In this document: in pieces, positions 1 to 10,695 of the stretch | Layout: every line of letters starts with the position of its first letter | Position numbering within the stretch: position 1 is the stretch's first letter | Source: an uncultured Cellulomonadaceae bacterium | Lineage (GTDB): Bacteria; Actinomycetota; Actinomycetes; Actinomycetales; Cellulomonadaceae | Direction: 5' to 3' | DNA: 64,000 nt | NCBI GenBank assembly: GCA_947495165.1 | Contig: CANLXM010000002.1 | Span: forward strand, 496,001-560,000 | The notes under the pieces: model-generated | Databases searched by the model: none | What the model saw: the letters and a program-made list of their open reading frames with translations, nothing else | What the model was told of the DNA's origin: nothing | Made by a program: the position numbers and the translations under genes

Positions 1-22
1 GTGACGAACCGATAATGAGTCT

Positions 23-688
23 GTGAACAACACCCAGGCAGTGACGCGCGTCGCGGTGGTCGAGGACCACACCCTGTTCCGGAGCATGCTCGAGCAGGTG
101 ATCCGGGGCGCTGACGACCTGACGCTGGTCTCGTCGACGGCGACCGTCACGGACGCGCGCGCCGCGATCAAGCCGCGCAAGGTCGACGTCGTGCTCCTCG
201 ACATCGACCTGCCCGACGGCAACGGCATCGCCCTGGGCGTCATGCTGTGCCGCGCCGACCCGGACCTGCGGGTCGTGCTGCTGAGCGCGCAGAACGCCAT
301 GGACCTCATGCTCGACCTGCCCAAGGACGTCGCGGGCGGGTGGAGCTACCTGTCGAAGACCTCGACGAACGACTCCGAGGGCCTGCTGCACGCGATCCGC
401 GTCGCCGCGGCCGGGGGCAGCACGTTGGACCCGTCGCTGCTCGACAAGATGACCCCGCGGGTGGGGACGGCGGTCGCGAAGCTCACCGACCGGCAGTACG
501 AGGTGCTCCGGCAGATCGCCGCCGGGCTGTCGAACGCCGGCATCGCGGAGCGGCTGGGCATCACCGAGAAGTCCGTGCAGAACCACGTCAACGCGATCTA
601 CGCGACCCTCGGCATCGACGCGAACCCGACGCGCAACCCGCGCGTCACCGCGGCGCTGCGGCTGATCGAGGAGACCGGGACCGCCTGA
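23..688 (+). CDS. LuxR/NarL-family response regulator
   Basis: Two-component response regulator of 221 aa that should bind DNA once phosphorylated. The receiver domain spans about residues 9-125, with the acidic pair E14/D15, phospho-acceptor D60 (VVLLD-IDLPDG) and conserved K112. The output domain (about 152-200) is a LuxR helix-turn-helix: LTDRQYEVLRQIAAGLSNAG followed by IAERLGITEKSVQNHV. The start is a GTG at 23. No histidine kinase lies downstream, so the partner is probably just upstream of the window. The target is unknown. Family assignment is firm; the pathway cannot be told. Confidence 0.9.
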   Translation: MNNTQAVTRVAVVEDHTLFRSMLEQVIRGADDLTLVSSTATVTDARAAIKPRKVDVVLLDIDLPDGNGIALGVMLCRADPDLRVVLLSAQNAMDLMLDLPKDVAGGWSYLSKTSTNDSEGLLHAIRVAAAGGSTLDPSLLDKMTPRVGTAVAKLTDRQYEVLRQIAAGLSNAGIAERLGITEKSVQNHVNAIYATLGIDANPTRNPRVTAALRLIEETGTA

Positions 689-776
689 CCGCGCGGGAAC
701 TCTGCGGGCCCGGCGTACGTTGACCGCAGGAGCGGCGCCGTCGGCCGCCCACCGCGACCTGAGGGGAACCACCCCG

Positions 777-1562
777 ATGAGCAGCAGGCCCGTGATCTTC
801 GCAGCGAGCGGTCTGCGGGCAGGCTACGGCGGGCCGCCCGTGCTGAACGACCTCAACCTCTCGTTGCGCCGGGGCGAGGCCGTGGGCCTCGTCGGCCTGT
901 CCGGCGTCGGCAAGTCCACCCTCGTCGAGATCCTCGGCGGGCACGCCCGGCCCACCCTCGGCCAGGTCACGCTCGACGGCATCAAGGTGACCTCGAAGGC
1001 ACCGCACCACCGCAAGGCCGTCAGGGCCCGCCTGCGCACTGTGCACCAGAACGGGCTCACCGGCATCGAGCCGAACCGCACCGTCGAGAAGACGCTCGAC
1101 GAGGCCTTCACCCAGGCGCGACGCGCTGGCCGCTCGACCAACAACGACGTCGAGGCCGCGCTCCTCGCGGTCGGCCTGCCCGTCCGCTTCGCCACCCGCA
1201 CGATCCAGACGCTCTCCGGGGGTGAGCGCCAGCGGCTCGCGATCGCGCGGGCCCTGGCGACGCGGCCCGAGGTGCTGCTGCTGGACGAGCCGCTCACCGC
1301 GGTGGATCCCACCATGCGCGAGGAGATCGCCCGCGACCTGCGCGCCCACGCCGCCGAGCACGAGATCGCGATGCTCGTCGCCTCGCACGACCTGACGCTG
1401 CTCGCCCAGCTCACCGACTCGGTGCACGTCCTCGCCGAGGGACGCCTGGTCGAGTCCGGTGCCCTGCGCGACATCCTGCGCGCGCCGAGCCACCCGGACA
1501 CCCGCGCGATCGTCGAGGCGCTGCCAGAAGCCGTCGCGGCCACCCGGGTGCTGCGCGCGTAG
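777..1562 (+). CDS. ABC transporter ATP-binding protein (oligopeptide/nickel-type), orphan
   Basis: Cytoplasmic ABC ATPase of 261 aa. Walker A is GLSGVGKST (residues 40-48), the signature is LSGGE (146-150), and Walker B ends D170-E171 (VLLLDEPLTAVDP). A switch His follows in VASHDL. The fold resembles DppD/DppF-type half-transporters. The ATG at 777, with GAGGGG upstream, was preferred over an in-frame ORF extension back to 720. No permease or binding protein is adjacent, so it is either an orphan that energises a distant transporter or a cytoplasmic ABC protein. Substrate unknown. Confidence 0.85.
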   Translation: MSSRPVIFAASGLRAGYGGPPVLNDLNLSLRRGEAVGLVGLSGVGKSTLVEILGGHARPTLGQVTLDGIKVTSKAPHHRKAVRARLRTVHQNGLTGIEPNRTVEKTLDEAFTQARRAGRSTNNDVEAALLAVGLPVRFATRTIQTLSGGERQRLAIARALATRPEVLLLDEPLTAVDPTMREEIARDLRAHAAEHEIAMLVASHDLTLLAQLTDSVHVLAEGRLVESGALRDILRAPSHPDTRAIVEALPEAVAATRVLRA

Positions 1563-1583
1563 GTATAGCGCCGTAGCGCCCGC

Positions 1584-1886
1584 TCAGTCCCGCAGCGGCG
1601 AGCCGACGACGTCGAAGCGGAACCCGCCAAACTCCCCGGACAGCAACGGACGCGCAGCGGCGATGGACGCCTGGACCTCCGGCAGCGCGAGGGATCCCTG
1701 GTGGGCCTCGGCGCTCTCCCAGAGCTCCATCACGAAGACCGTGTCCGGGGCGTCGGCGCTGACGCCGACCTCGTAGGTCAGGCAGCCGGCACCCGCGAGC
1801 GCGTCGTTGCGCTGGACCAGGTGGGCGACGAGCGCGTCGCGCTGCCCGGGGGCGGCACCGAGGGTTCCTACGTTCGCGAAGGTCAT
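1584..1886 (-). CDS. Putative quinol monooxygenase (ABM domain, YgiN-like)
   Basis: Small protein (100 aa) matching the antibiotic-biosynthesis-monooxygenase ferredoxin-like fold. It starts MTFANVGTLGAAPGQRDALV and carries the typical GCLTYEVGVSADAPDTVFVMELW core and a final helix around residues 62-80. Family members are cofactor-free dimers acting on quinols or handling small-molecule stress; the substrate here is unknown. The ATG lies 7 nt after a TAGCGT box (1894-1899, minus strand), so the mRNA is probably leaderless. It stands alone between an ABC gene and the tRNA. Confidence 0.8.
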   Translation of the reverse strand: MTFANVGTLGAAPGQRDALVAHLVQRNDALAGAGCLTYEVGVSADAPDTVFVMELWESAEAHQGSLALPEVQASIAAARPLLSGEFGGFRFDVVGSPLRD

Positions 1887-2028
1887 GGGTCACACGCTAA
1901 GCCAGGGCACCGACGCAGCACAGTCGTGACCGGCCTGCCCGGACGAAACTGTGCTCTGTGCGCGGCAGCCGCGGCGCCAACCGGCAGCGGGCATGCTGTC
2001 TGGGCGCGGCAGCGACGAGCAGAACCGG

Positions 2029-2101
2029 AGCCGCCTATCGGGTTCGAACCGATGACCTTCCGTTTACAAGACGGATGCTCTACCAGCTGAGCTAAGGCGG
2101 C
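2029..2101 (-). tRNA. tRNA-Thr (anticodon UGU)
   Basis: A 73-nt cloverleaf on the minus strand. The acceptor stem is GCCGCCT/AGGCGGC with discriminator U at 2029. The D-arm holds AGCTCAGCTGGTAGAGC, the anticodon stem TCCGT/ACGGA closes the loop CTTGTAA with anticodon TGT, and the T-arm is ATCGG-TTCGAAC-CCGAT. No CCA is encoded, as is common in actinobacteria. It reads threonine ACA (and wobble ACN) codons. Confidence 0.97.
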
Positions 2102-2142
2102 GGGTCGGCGGGCCCGTGCAGGCCCGACGCCGCGACGAGTTT

Positions 2143-2182
2143 ACCCGTCGGCCAGTGCCCCGAGAGGCACCGGCCGACGGGT
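2143..2182 (-). terminator. Hairpin terminator downstream of the DsbA-like gene
   Basis: Inverted repeat with 17-nt arms (2143-2159 and 2166-2182) and one mismatch around a 6-nt loop. It lies just after the stop of the DsbA-like gene and before the tRNA. There is no U-tract on the gene's sense strand, as is usual in this GC range. Confidence 0.6.
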
Positions 2183-2189
2183 AGCCGGA

Positions 2190-3005
2190 TCACTCGGCGG
2201 GCGTGCCCGCGATCTCGTCCACGGCTGCCTCGATGGCACCTTCGACGCGCCAGTCGCCTTCCCAGCGCTTGCCGTCGATCGTGATCGTCGGCGTGCCGAA
2301 GCCACGCTCGCTCGCGACGTTCGGGTCGTTGGTGGCGAGCTCGGTCGCGCCCTCCACCCAGTCGCGGAAAGCCTTGTCGGCGGTGCCGTCGGCGATCGCG
2401 CCGGCGACGTTCTCCGGGACGTTGGCCGCGCGCGCGATCTCCGCGATCTGCTCGTTGGTCATGCCGGTGCTGCCCTCGGCGGGCTGGTTGGCGAACATCG
2501 CGGCGTTGAAGTCCACGAAGTTCTCCGGCGCCTGGTCCGCGACGTACGCGCCGGCCGCGGCGGCCCGGGTCGAGTACTCGGTGCCCTCAGAGAACCGGTC
2601 GAGGATCGACACGGGGTGCATGACGAGCTTGATCTTGCCGGTCTCGTTGAGCGTGTCGAGGGCCTCGCCGTTGATGGACTCGAACTGCGCGCAGATGGGG
2701 CACATGTAGTCGAGGTACACGCCGACCTCGACGGCGTCGGAGCTGTCGACGCCGGTCTCGGTGGCGGCGACGATGCCGCCGTTCGCGGTCGCGGCCGACG
2801 GCGTGGACACGCCCTCGAGCGGCGGCTTCTTGGAGTCCTGCAGGATGAAGACGACGACGCCGACGAAGGCCAGCAGCGCGACGACCATCACGCCGATCGC
2901 GATGAACCGGTTGCGCTTGTCGCGGCGCTCCTGGGCGGCGCGCAGCCGTGCGGCCTCCTGGCGAGCTGCCTCGCGCTTGTCGTTGGTGGCGGGGGGACGG
3001 GCCAT
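2190..3005 (-). CDS. Membrane-anchored DsbA-like thiol oxidoreductase
   Basis: Protein of 271 aa with a charged cytoplasmic N-terminus (about 1-33), one transmembrane helix (34-55), and an extracytoplasmic thioredoxin-fold domain with the active site C102-P-I-C105. A cis-Pro-type segment (GFGTPTITIDG) lies near the C-terminus. It probably forms or isomerises disulfides in exported proteins (Thioredoxin_4/DsbA group). The ATG at 3005 follows GAGGAG at good spacing, and a longer in-frame extension was rejected. It is the last gene of a likely operon with the small membrane protein and the kinase gene upstream. Confidence 0.88.
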   Translation of the reverse strand: MARPPATNDKREAARQEAARLRAAQERRDKRNRFIAIGVMVVALLAFVGVVVFILQDSKKPPLEGVSTPSAATANGGIVAATETGVDSSDAVEVGVYLDYMCPICAQFESINGEALDTLNETGKIKLVMHPVSILDRFSEGTEYSTRAAAAGAYVADQAPENFVDFNAAMFANQPAEGSTGMTNEQIAEIARAANVPENVAGAIADGTADKAFRDWVEGATELATNDPNVASERGFGTPTITIDGKRWEGDWRVEGAIEAAVDEIAGTPAE

Positions 3006-3069
3006 GGTGGTGCTCCTCGGGGTGGTGCGGGCGCGGACGATCGCGCGGGTCGGGGTGCTGGGGGGCGGG

Positions 3070-3597
3070 TCAGGCCGCGCCGAGCGGCGGACCGCGGCGC
3101 ACCTGGGCGCAGGCGAGCAGCAGGCTGCGTCCCACCGGGAGCCCGACGGCGTCGCGCCACCGGGGCTCGCGTCGCACGGCGACGAGGACCCGGGCCGGGC
3201 GCACCGCGAGGCGCGGCCGGACGAGCAGCGCCAGCTGCCGGAAGCAGCGGGCGAGGTAGCGCCACGCACCGAGGCCCCCCAGGCCCACGAGCGCGTGCAG
3301 GACGACCACGGGGATCGCGACGGCAGCGATGACGCCGGCGACGTCGTCGGGCGCCCCGCCCAGGGCGAGCGAGCCCTCGGGGCACGTGTCCGAGTGCCGG
3401 ACCATCGCGAGGCGCGTCCCCCACCAGGCGAACGTGCCCGTGCCGGCGACGCAGTGGTGGACGAGGGCGATCCCTCGCTCCCCCAGGGCGCCGAGCGCCG
3501 CGAGGAGAGTCATGGCACCGGCGAGGACCACGCCCAGCACGAAGGAGCCACGCCGCACGGCGCGGCCGGCTCTGGCTCGCTGGGTCCCGGTCACCAC
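3070..3597 (-). CDS. Putative vitamin-K-independent small membrane protein, function unknown
   Basis: Protein of 175 aa with at least two and probably three hydrophobic segments (about residues 18-42, 78-105 and a weaker one near 106-120), separated by a loop with CVAGTGTFAWWGTRL and DTCPEG. The C-terminal 55 residues are Arg-rich and probably cytoplasmic. I recognise no family. The first of two adjacent GTG codons (3597) sits 6 nt after TAGCCT (3604-3609, minus strand), so a leaderless transcript is likely. The 64-bp gap to the DsbA-like gene suggests co-transcription; two loop cysteines make a link with a thiol oxidoreductase conceivable, but that is only inference. Confidence 0.6.
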   Translation of the reverse strand: MVTGTQRARAGRAVRRGSFVLGVVLAGAMTLLAALGALGERGIALVHHCVAGTGTFAWWGTRLAMVRHSDTCPEGSLALGGAPDDVAGVIAAVAIPVVVLHALVGLGGLGAWRYLARCFRQLALLVRPRLAVRPARVLVAVRREPRWRDAVGLPVGRSLLLACAQVRRGPPLGAA

Positions 3598-3637
3598 GCG
3601 GCCAGGCTACGGCATGCGCCTGGGGCGGTGCGGTGCG

Positions 3638-5413
3638 TCAGGACAGGTCGGGCGGTCCCGTGAACGGCCACCACTCGACCGGCTTGTCGACCGCGATCCA
3701 CAGCCCGAACAGGGCTGCGAGCGCGAGCGCGACGATCACGACGAACGCCGTGCCGACCGCACCCGGCGCCACGTGGCCGAGCACCGTCCGGGCGCCGACC
3801 CGCGTCATCCGGGACAGGGGCCCGAACCACAGCAGCCCCAGCACCAGGGCGGCCGTCACCGCGAGCGCCGCGCTGAACACCCACGGCGCGTTCTGCGTGC
3901 CCGCCGCCGTGGCCTCCGCCCCCTCGAGCGGGGCCACGACCCACTGGTTGGTCTGCAGCAACCACCACGAGGTGCCGAGCACGACGACGCCCGCGCTGGC
4001 GGCCACGAGCACCGACGGCACGAGCCCGCCGACCGCCCGGACGGCGTGCCAGGGCAGCAGCACCGTGGCGCGCCAGCCGTCGCTGCGCCGCACGCCGCGG
4101 TCCTCGCGCCGGTCGTGCAGCGCCTCGGCCGCGACACCGACCGTGCGCACGACGACCAGCAGGACCAGTACGACGACGGCGGTGAGAGCCGGGTACAGGG
4201 TCGCCGCCGCGACGACCGGGACCGCGAGCGCGAGGATCGCGACCGGCCGACGCCGGTGCACGGGCCGGGCGTACCCGGTCTCCTCGAGCGGGCGCGGCTC
4301 GTAGTCGAGCGGGTCCGTGCCGTCGCCGGCTCCGTCGTGGGCGGCCCCGTCGTGGGGCGCTCCAGCGACGAGCGTCGGGTCGCCGAGCACCGGGTCCCCG
4401 GGGCGGCCGTGCGTGTCGAGCAGCAGCGTGCCGTCTCCGGGCGCGACGTCGAGCATCCGCGTGGTGCCCGACGTCGTGAGGATGGCCGTGCCGTCTCCCG
4501 ACTGCTCGCCGGCAGCGCTGCCGGACGCGAGCGGGACGGTGCCGGGAGCGGCAGCCGTGGCCGGCACCACCGGCGGCGTGGGCAGCAGCGCGGTGCTCAC
4601 CTCGCCAGACTGCGCGGCCTGCCGCAGCATCGTCACCACCTCGTCCGGGCCGAGCCGCTTCGCCGGGTCCACGTCGAGCGCGCCCGCGAGCGCGGCGGTC
4701 GTCACCGGACCGAGCCCGTCGAGATCCACGACGCCGGCGCGCACCCGGGAGAGCACGACCTCGAGCGGGCGGACCCCGAAGGGCGCGCGCCCGGTTGCGG
4801 CGTACGCGAGCGACGCGGCCCACCCCCACCAGTCACCCTGGGCGGACGGCTCCACGCCGTCGAGCATCTCCGGGGCGAGGTACCCCGGTGTCCCCATGAC
4901 GAACCCGGTCGAGGTGACCCGCGCGTCGTCGAGCCCCTGGGCGATCCCGAAGTCGATGAGCACGGGCCCGTTCTCGGCCACGAGGATGTTGCTGGGCTTG
5001 ACGTCGCGGTGCAGCAGCCCGGCGTCGTGCACCGCGTGCAAAGCCTCGGCGAGCTGCGCTGCGAGCTCGTACAGGTCGTCCGCGTCGAGCGGCCCACCGC
5101 CCATGACCTCGTCCTCGAGGCTCGGACCGTCGACGAGCTCGGTGACGATGAACGCGTCGTCGGCGTCCGCCTCCGCGTCGAGGACCCGGGCGATCGCGGG
5201 GTGCGTGACCTTCTGCAGGGCGGCGACCTCGCGGAGCAGCCGGGCCCGGGCGCCGTCCGTCACGGCGTAGGCCGGGTGCAGGAGCTTGAGGGCCACCGCC
5301 TCCCCGCCACCGTCGACAGCGCGATAGACCGTGCCGGCCGCCCCTGACCCGAGCCGCTCGACCACGTGGTAGCCGCCGACCTCGTCGCCGGGGCGCTTCG
5401 CGTCGCGTTCCAT
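3638..5413 (-). CDS. Serine/threonine protein kinase with polytopic C-terminal membrane region
   Basis: Hanks-type kinase of 591 aa. The catalytic domain (about 14-270) has the glycine loop LGSGAAGTVY (21-30), catalytic Lys K43, HRD at 135-137 with KPSN, DFG at 154-156, and the APE motif in YLAPEML. A Pro/Ala/Asp-rich linker (about 270-385) leads to four or five hydrophobic helices (about 392-590). There are no PASTA repeats, so it is not a PknB-type cell-wall sensor; input may come through the membrane region. The ATG follows TAGCGT by 6 nt (5420-5425), so the transcript is probably leaderless. Substrates unknown. Confidence 0.9.
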   Translation of the reverse strand: MERDAKRPGDEVGGYHVVERLGSGAAGTVYRAVDGGGEAVALKLLHPAYAVTDGARARLLREVAALQKVTHPAIARVLDAEADADDAFIVTELVDGPSLEDEVMGGGPLDADDLYELAAQLAEALHAVHDAGLLHRDVKPSNILVAENGPVLIDFGIAQGLDDARVTSTGFVMGTPGYLAPEMLDGVEPSAQGDWWGWAASLAYAATGRAPFGVRPLEVVLSRVRAGVVDLDGLGPVTTAALAGALDVDPAKRLGPDEVVTMLRQAAQSGEVSTALLPTPPVVPATAAAPGTVPLASGSAAGEQSGDGTAILTTSGTTRMLDVAPGDGTLLLDTHGRPGDPVLGDPTLVAGAPHDGAAHDGAGDGTDPLDYEPRPLEETGYARPVHRRRPVAILALAVPVVAAATLYPALTAVVVLVLLVVVRTVGVAAEALHDRREDRGVRRSDGWRATVLLPWHAVRAVGGLVPSVLVAASAGVVVLGTSWWLLQTNQWVVAPLEGAEATAAGTQNAPWVFSAALAVTAALVLGLLWFGPLSRMTRVGARTVLGHVAPGAVGTAFVVIVALALAALFGLWIAVDKPVEWWPFTGPPDLS

Positions 5414-5564
5414 GTCGGCACGCTAGCCCGAACCCCGGGCCCGTCGCGGCAGCACACGCGCGCCGGTGGACGGTGCGACGTTTCCCGAGCGGCGCCAGGA
5501 CGCCGACGGTAGTCTCGGTCCCGGACCCCAGGTCAACAACAAGCAAAGTGGTGAACTCCGAACC

Positions 5565-7147
<1,583 letters not shown>

Positions 7148-7148
<1 letters not shown>

Positions 7149-7969
7149 TGGTCCTCGCGACCGAGCTCGCCGCCGCCCTCGACGCCTTCGCCGCGCGCGG
7201 GGCACCGCTGCTCGTCGCGACCGACTTCGACGGCGTGCTCGCACCCCTGGTGGACGACCCGGCCGCGTCGCGGGCCACCGCCGCGGGTCAGGCCGCGCTC
7301 GACCGGCTCGCCGACCTCGACGGCGTCACGCTCGCTCTCGTCTCCGGTCGGCACCTCGACGCCCTCGCCGAGGTCTCCCGCGCGCCCGCCGGCACGCTCC
7401 TCGTCGGCAGCCACGGCGCCGAGCGGGGCGTCGTCCGCTCCCGCAGCCCGCGGCACAGCGCGTCCCAGCACCTGCCCGACGTCGCGCGCGTGCCCCTCGA
7501 CCTCTCCGACGAGCAGCGCACGGCTCTCGCCGCCCTCATCGCCGGGCTCGAAGGGTCCGTCGCGGGCGTGGACGGGGCGTGGGTCGAGCACAAGCCGTCG
7601 GCCGCGGTGCTGCACACGCGCCTCGCCGCCGACGACGATGCCGCGAGCGTCACCGAGCGCGCGCTCGAGATCGCGGCCGAGCTCGAGCTGACCCCGATGC
7701 GGGGCAAGGACGTGGTCGAGATCGCAGTCCTCGAGACGTCCAAGGGCAGCGCCCTGGCGGCCCTGCGGGACGAGCTCGGCGCGAGCGCCGTGTTCTACAT
7801 GGGCGACGACGTCACCGACGAGCGCGCGTTCGAGGCGCTCGGCGACGACGACGTCACCGTCAAGGTGGGTGCGGGCGAGACGGCGGCGCGCTTCCGGGTC
7901 GAGACCCCCGAGGATGCCGCGGCCGTCCTGACCGCGATCGCGACTGCCCTCCGGCCCGCGGACGCCTGA
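7148..7969 (+). CDS. otsB: Trehalose-6-phosphate phosphatase
   Basis: HAD-superfamily phosphatase of 273 aa that removes phosphate from trehalose-6-phosphate, the step after OtsA. Motif I is TDFDGVLAPL (about residues 24-33, nucleophile the first Asp), motif II is in LALVSGR, and the acidic motif is GDDVTDERAF near residue 218. The cap domain lies between. The ATG shares its A with the last base of the otsA TGA, so expression depends on otsA translation. Length is normal for the family. Confidence 0.94.
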
Positions 7970-8044
7970 CCCGGGACCTTCGGGAGCGACGCACGTCACA
8001 GACTGTGGCAGGATGTCCCTGGCCCACCAGAGTTGGTGCGGCTG

Positions 8045-8058
8045 TGTCAGCGCTGACA
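8045..8058. promoter_or_regulatory. Candidate LacI-family operator upstream of msiK
   Basis: Perfect 14-bp palindrome TGTCAGCGCTGACA centred on AGCGCT, the core of many LacI-family operators (CelR/CebR sites in actinobacteria have the same centre). It is 75 bp upstream of the msiK start, with TTGAGA, a possible -35, beginning 3 nt later. No LacI-type gene is in the window. Confidence 0.55.
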
Positions 8059-8132
8059 ACTTGAGACGCTTCCTGGCACTCTTCACAACGGATCGTCCGG
8101 CACGTACCTGCCGGTGAAGGGACACACCTGTC

Positions 8133-9257
<1,125 letters not shown>

Positions 9258-9275
9258 CCAGCGCCACGGCTTGAG

Positions 9276-9315
9276 GACGAGGGGCGACCAGGGACACACC
9301 TGGCCGCCCCTCGTC
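9276..9315 (+). terminator. Hairpin terminator after msiK
   Basis: Inverted repeat GACGAGGGGCG / CGCCCCTCGTC (11 bp, 9276-9286 and 9305-9315), with an inner CCAGG/CCTGG extension. It starts 18 nt after the msiK stop. Confidence 0.65.
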
Positions 9316-9379
9316 GCGCGTGGCGGACCGCCTATCCTGGGGGTCAGCGCGCGCGCACGACCGAGAAAGTAGGACCCTC

Positions 9380-10621
9380 GTGGCCCAGAGCCTCCAGATC
9401 ACGGCGTCCTCCCCGGACCCCGACCTCCTCGACCTGCCCTGGGAGATCCCGCTCGAGCAGTGGCCCGACGAGCGGCTCGCCGCGCTGCCCCGCGGTATCT
9501 CCCGCCACGTCGTGCGGTTCGTCCGCATGCGCAGCGGCGTCATCGCCATCAAGGAGATCGGCGAGTCCGTCGCCTACCGCGAGTACGAGCTGCTCCGCCA
9601 GCTCGGCCGCATCGACGTCCCCAGCGTCGAGCCCGTCGGGGTCATCACGGGACGCCAGGACGTCAACGGCGAGCGCCTCGAGGCAGTGCTGATCACCAAG
9701 CACCTGCAGTTCTCGCTGCCCTACCGCGCGCTGTTCAGCCACGCGCTGCGCCCCGAGACCGCCACGCGCCTCATCGACGCCCTCGCCGTGCTCCTGGTCC
9801 GCCTGCACCTCGTGGGCTTCTACTGGGGCGACGTGTCGCTGTCGAACACGCTGTTCCGGCGCGACGCCGAGACCTTCGCGGCCTACCTCGTCGACGCCGA
9901 GACCGGCGACCTGCACCAGCAGCTCACGCCGGGCCAGCGCAACTACGACGTCGACCTCGCGCGCACCAACATCATCGGCGAGCTCATGGACCTCGCCGCC
10001 GGCGAGCTGCTCGACGACATGGTCGACACCATCGCGATCGGCGACGCCCTCGTCGAGCGCTACAACGAGCTGTGGACGGCGCTCACGGACGAGGAGTCGT
10101 TCGACGTCGGGGAGCGGTGGCGCGTCGCGGCGCGCATCGACCGGCTGAACTCGCTGGGCTTCGACGTCGGCGAGCTCGAGATCACGACCGACCTCGGCGG
10201 CACCTCGGTGCGCATCCAGCCGAAGGTCGTCGACGCCGGGCACCACTCCCGCCGGCTCCTGCACCTCACGGGGCTGGACGCGCAGGAGAACCAGGCGCGG
10301 CGCATGCTCAACGACCTCGACGAGTACCGGGCCGCGCTCGACCGGCAGAACGAGGACCAGGAGTTCGTCGCCCACGACTGGCTCACCGAGATCTTCGAGC
10401 CCACCGTGCGGTCGGTGCCCCGCGAGCTGCGCGGCAAGCTCGAGCCAGCGCAGATGTTCCACGAGATCCTCGACCACCGCTGGTACATCTCGCAGCAGCA
10501 GCAGCGGGACGTGCCGATGCTCGAGGCCACGGCCAGCTACGTCGAGCACGTCCTGCGGCACCGTCCCGACGAGCAGGCGATCCTCGGCCTGCCGCCGGGC
10601 TCCAAGCAGGAGGGTCTCTAG
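9380..10621 (+). CDS. DUF4032 protein with kinase-like (LPS/Kdo kinase) core
   Basis: Protein of 413 aa typical of actinobacterial DUF4032 proteins. The N-terminal half looks like a protein-kinase/Kdo-kinase fold: a conserved Glu segment (YREYELLRQL), a catalytic-loop-like HLVGFYWGDVSLSNTLF, and a metal-binding-like YLVDAETGDL in place of DFG. The C-terminal half is the DUF4032 domain. The phosphorylated substrate is unknown. The GTG at 9380 has AGGA upstream and a TATCCT -10-like box at 9333-9338; an in-frame start at 9320 lies before that box and was rejected. It stands alone and ends at a 20-bp terminator. Confidence 0.82.
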   Translation: MAQSLQITASSPDPDLLDLPWEIPLEQWPDERLAALPRGISRHVVRFVRMRSGVIAIKEIGESVAYREYELLRQLGRIDVPSVEPVGVITGRQDVNGERLEAVLITKHLQFSLPYRALFSHALRPETATRLIDALAVLLVRLHLVGFYWGDVSLSNTLFRRDAETFAAYLVDAETGDLHQQLTPGQRNYDVDLARTNIIGELMDLAAGELLDDMVDTIAIGDALVERYNELWTALTDEESFDVGERWRVAARIDRLNSLGFDVGELEITTDLGGTSVRIQPKVVDAGHHSRRLLHLTGLDAQENQARRMLNDLDEYRAALDRQNEDQEFVAHDWLTEIFEPTVRSVPRELRGKLEPAQMFHEILDHRWYISQQQQRDVPMLEATASYVEHVLRHRPDEQAILGLPPGSKQEGL

Positions 10622-10647
10622 CCGCCCCGAGGGCACGCCGGCGCGGA

Positions 10648-10690
10648 CGCGCGCAGGGCCTCACCCGACCCGGGTGAGGCCCTGCGCGCG
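10648..10690. terminator. Bidirectional terminator between DUF4032 gene and rlmB
   Basis: Perfect 20-bp inverted repeat (10648-10667 and 10671-10690) with a 3-nt loop. It sits between two convergent genes and would stop transcription from both sides. Confidence 0.85.
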
Positions 10691-10695
10691 ACGCG

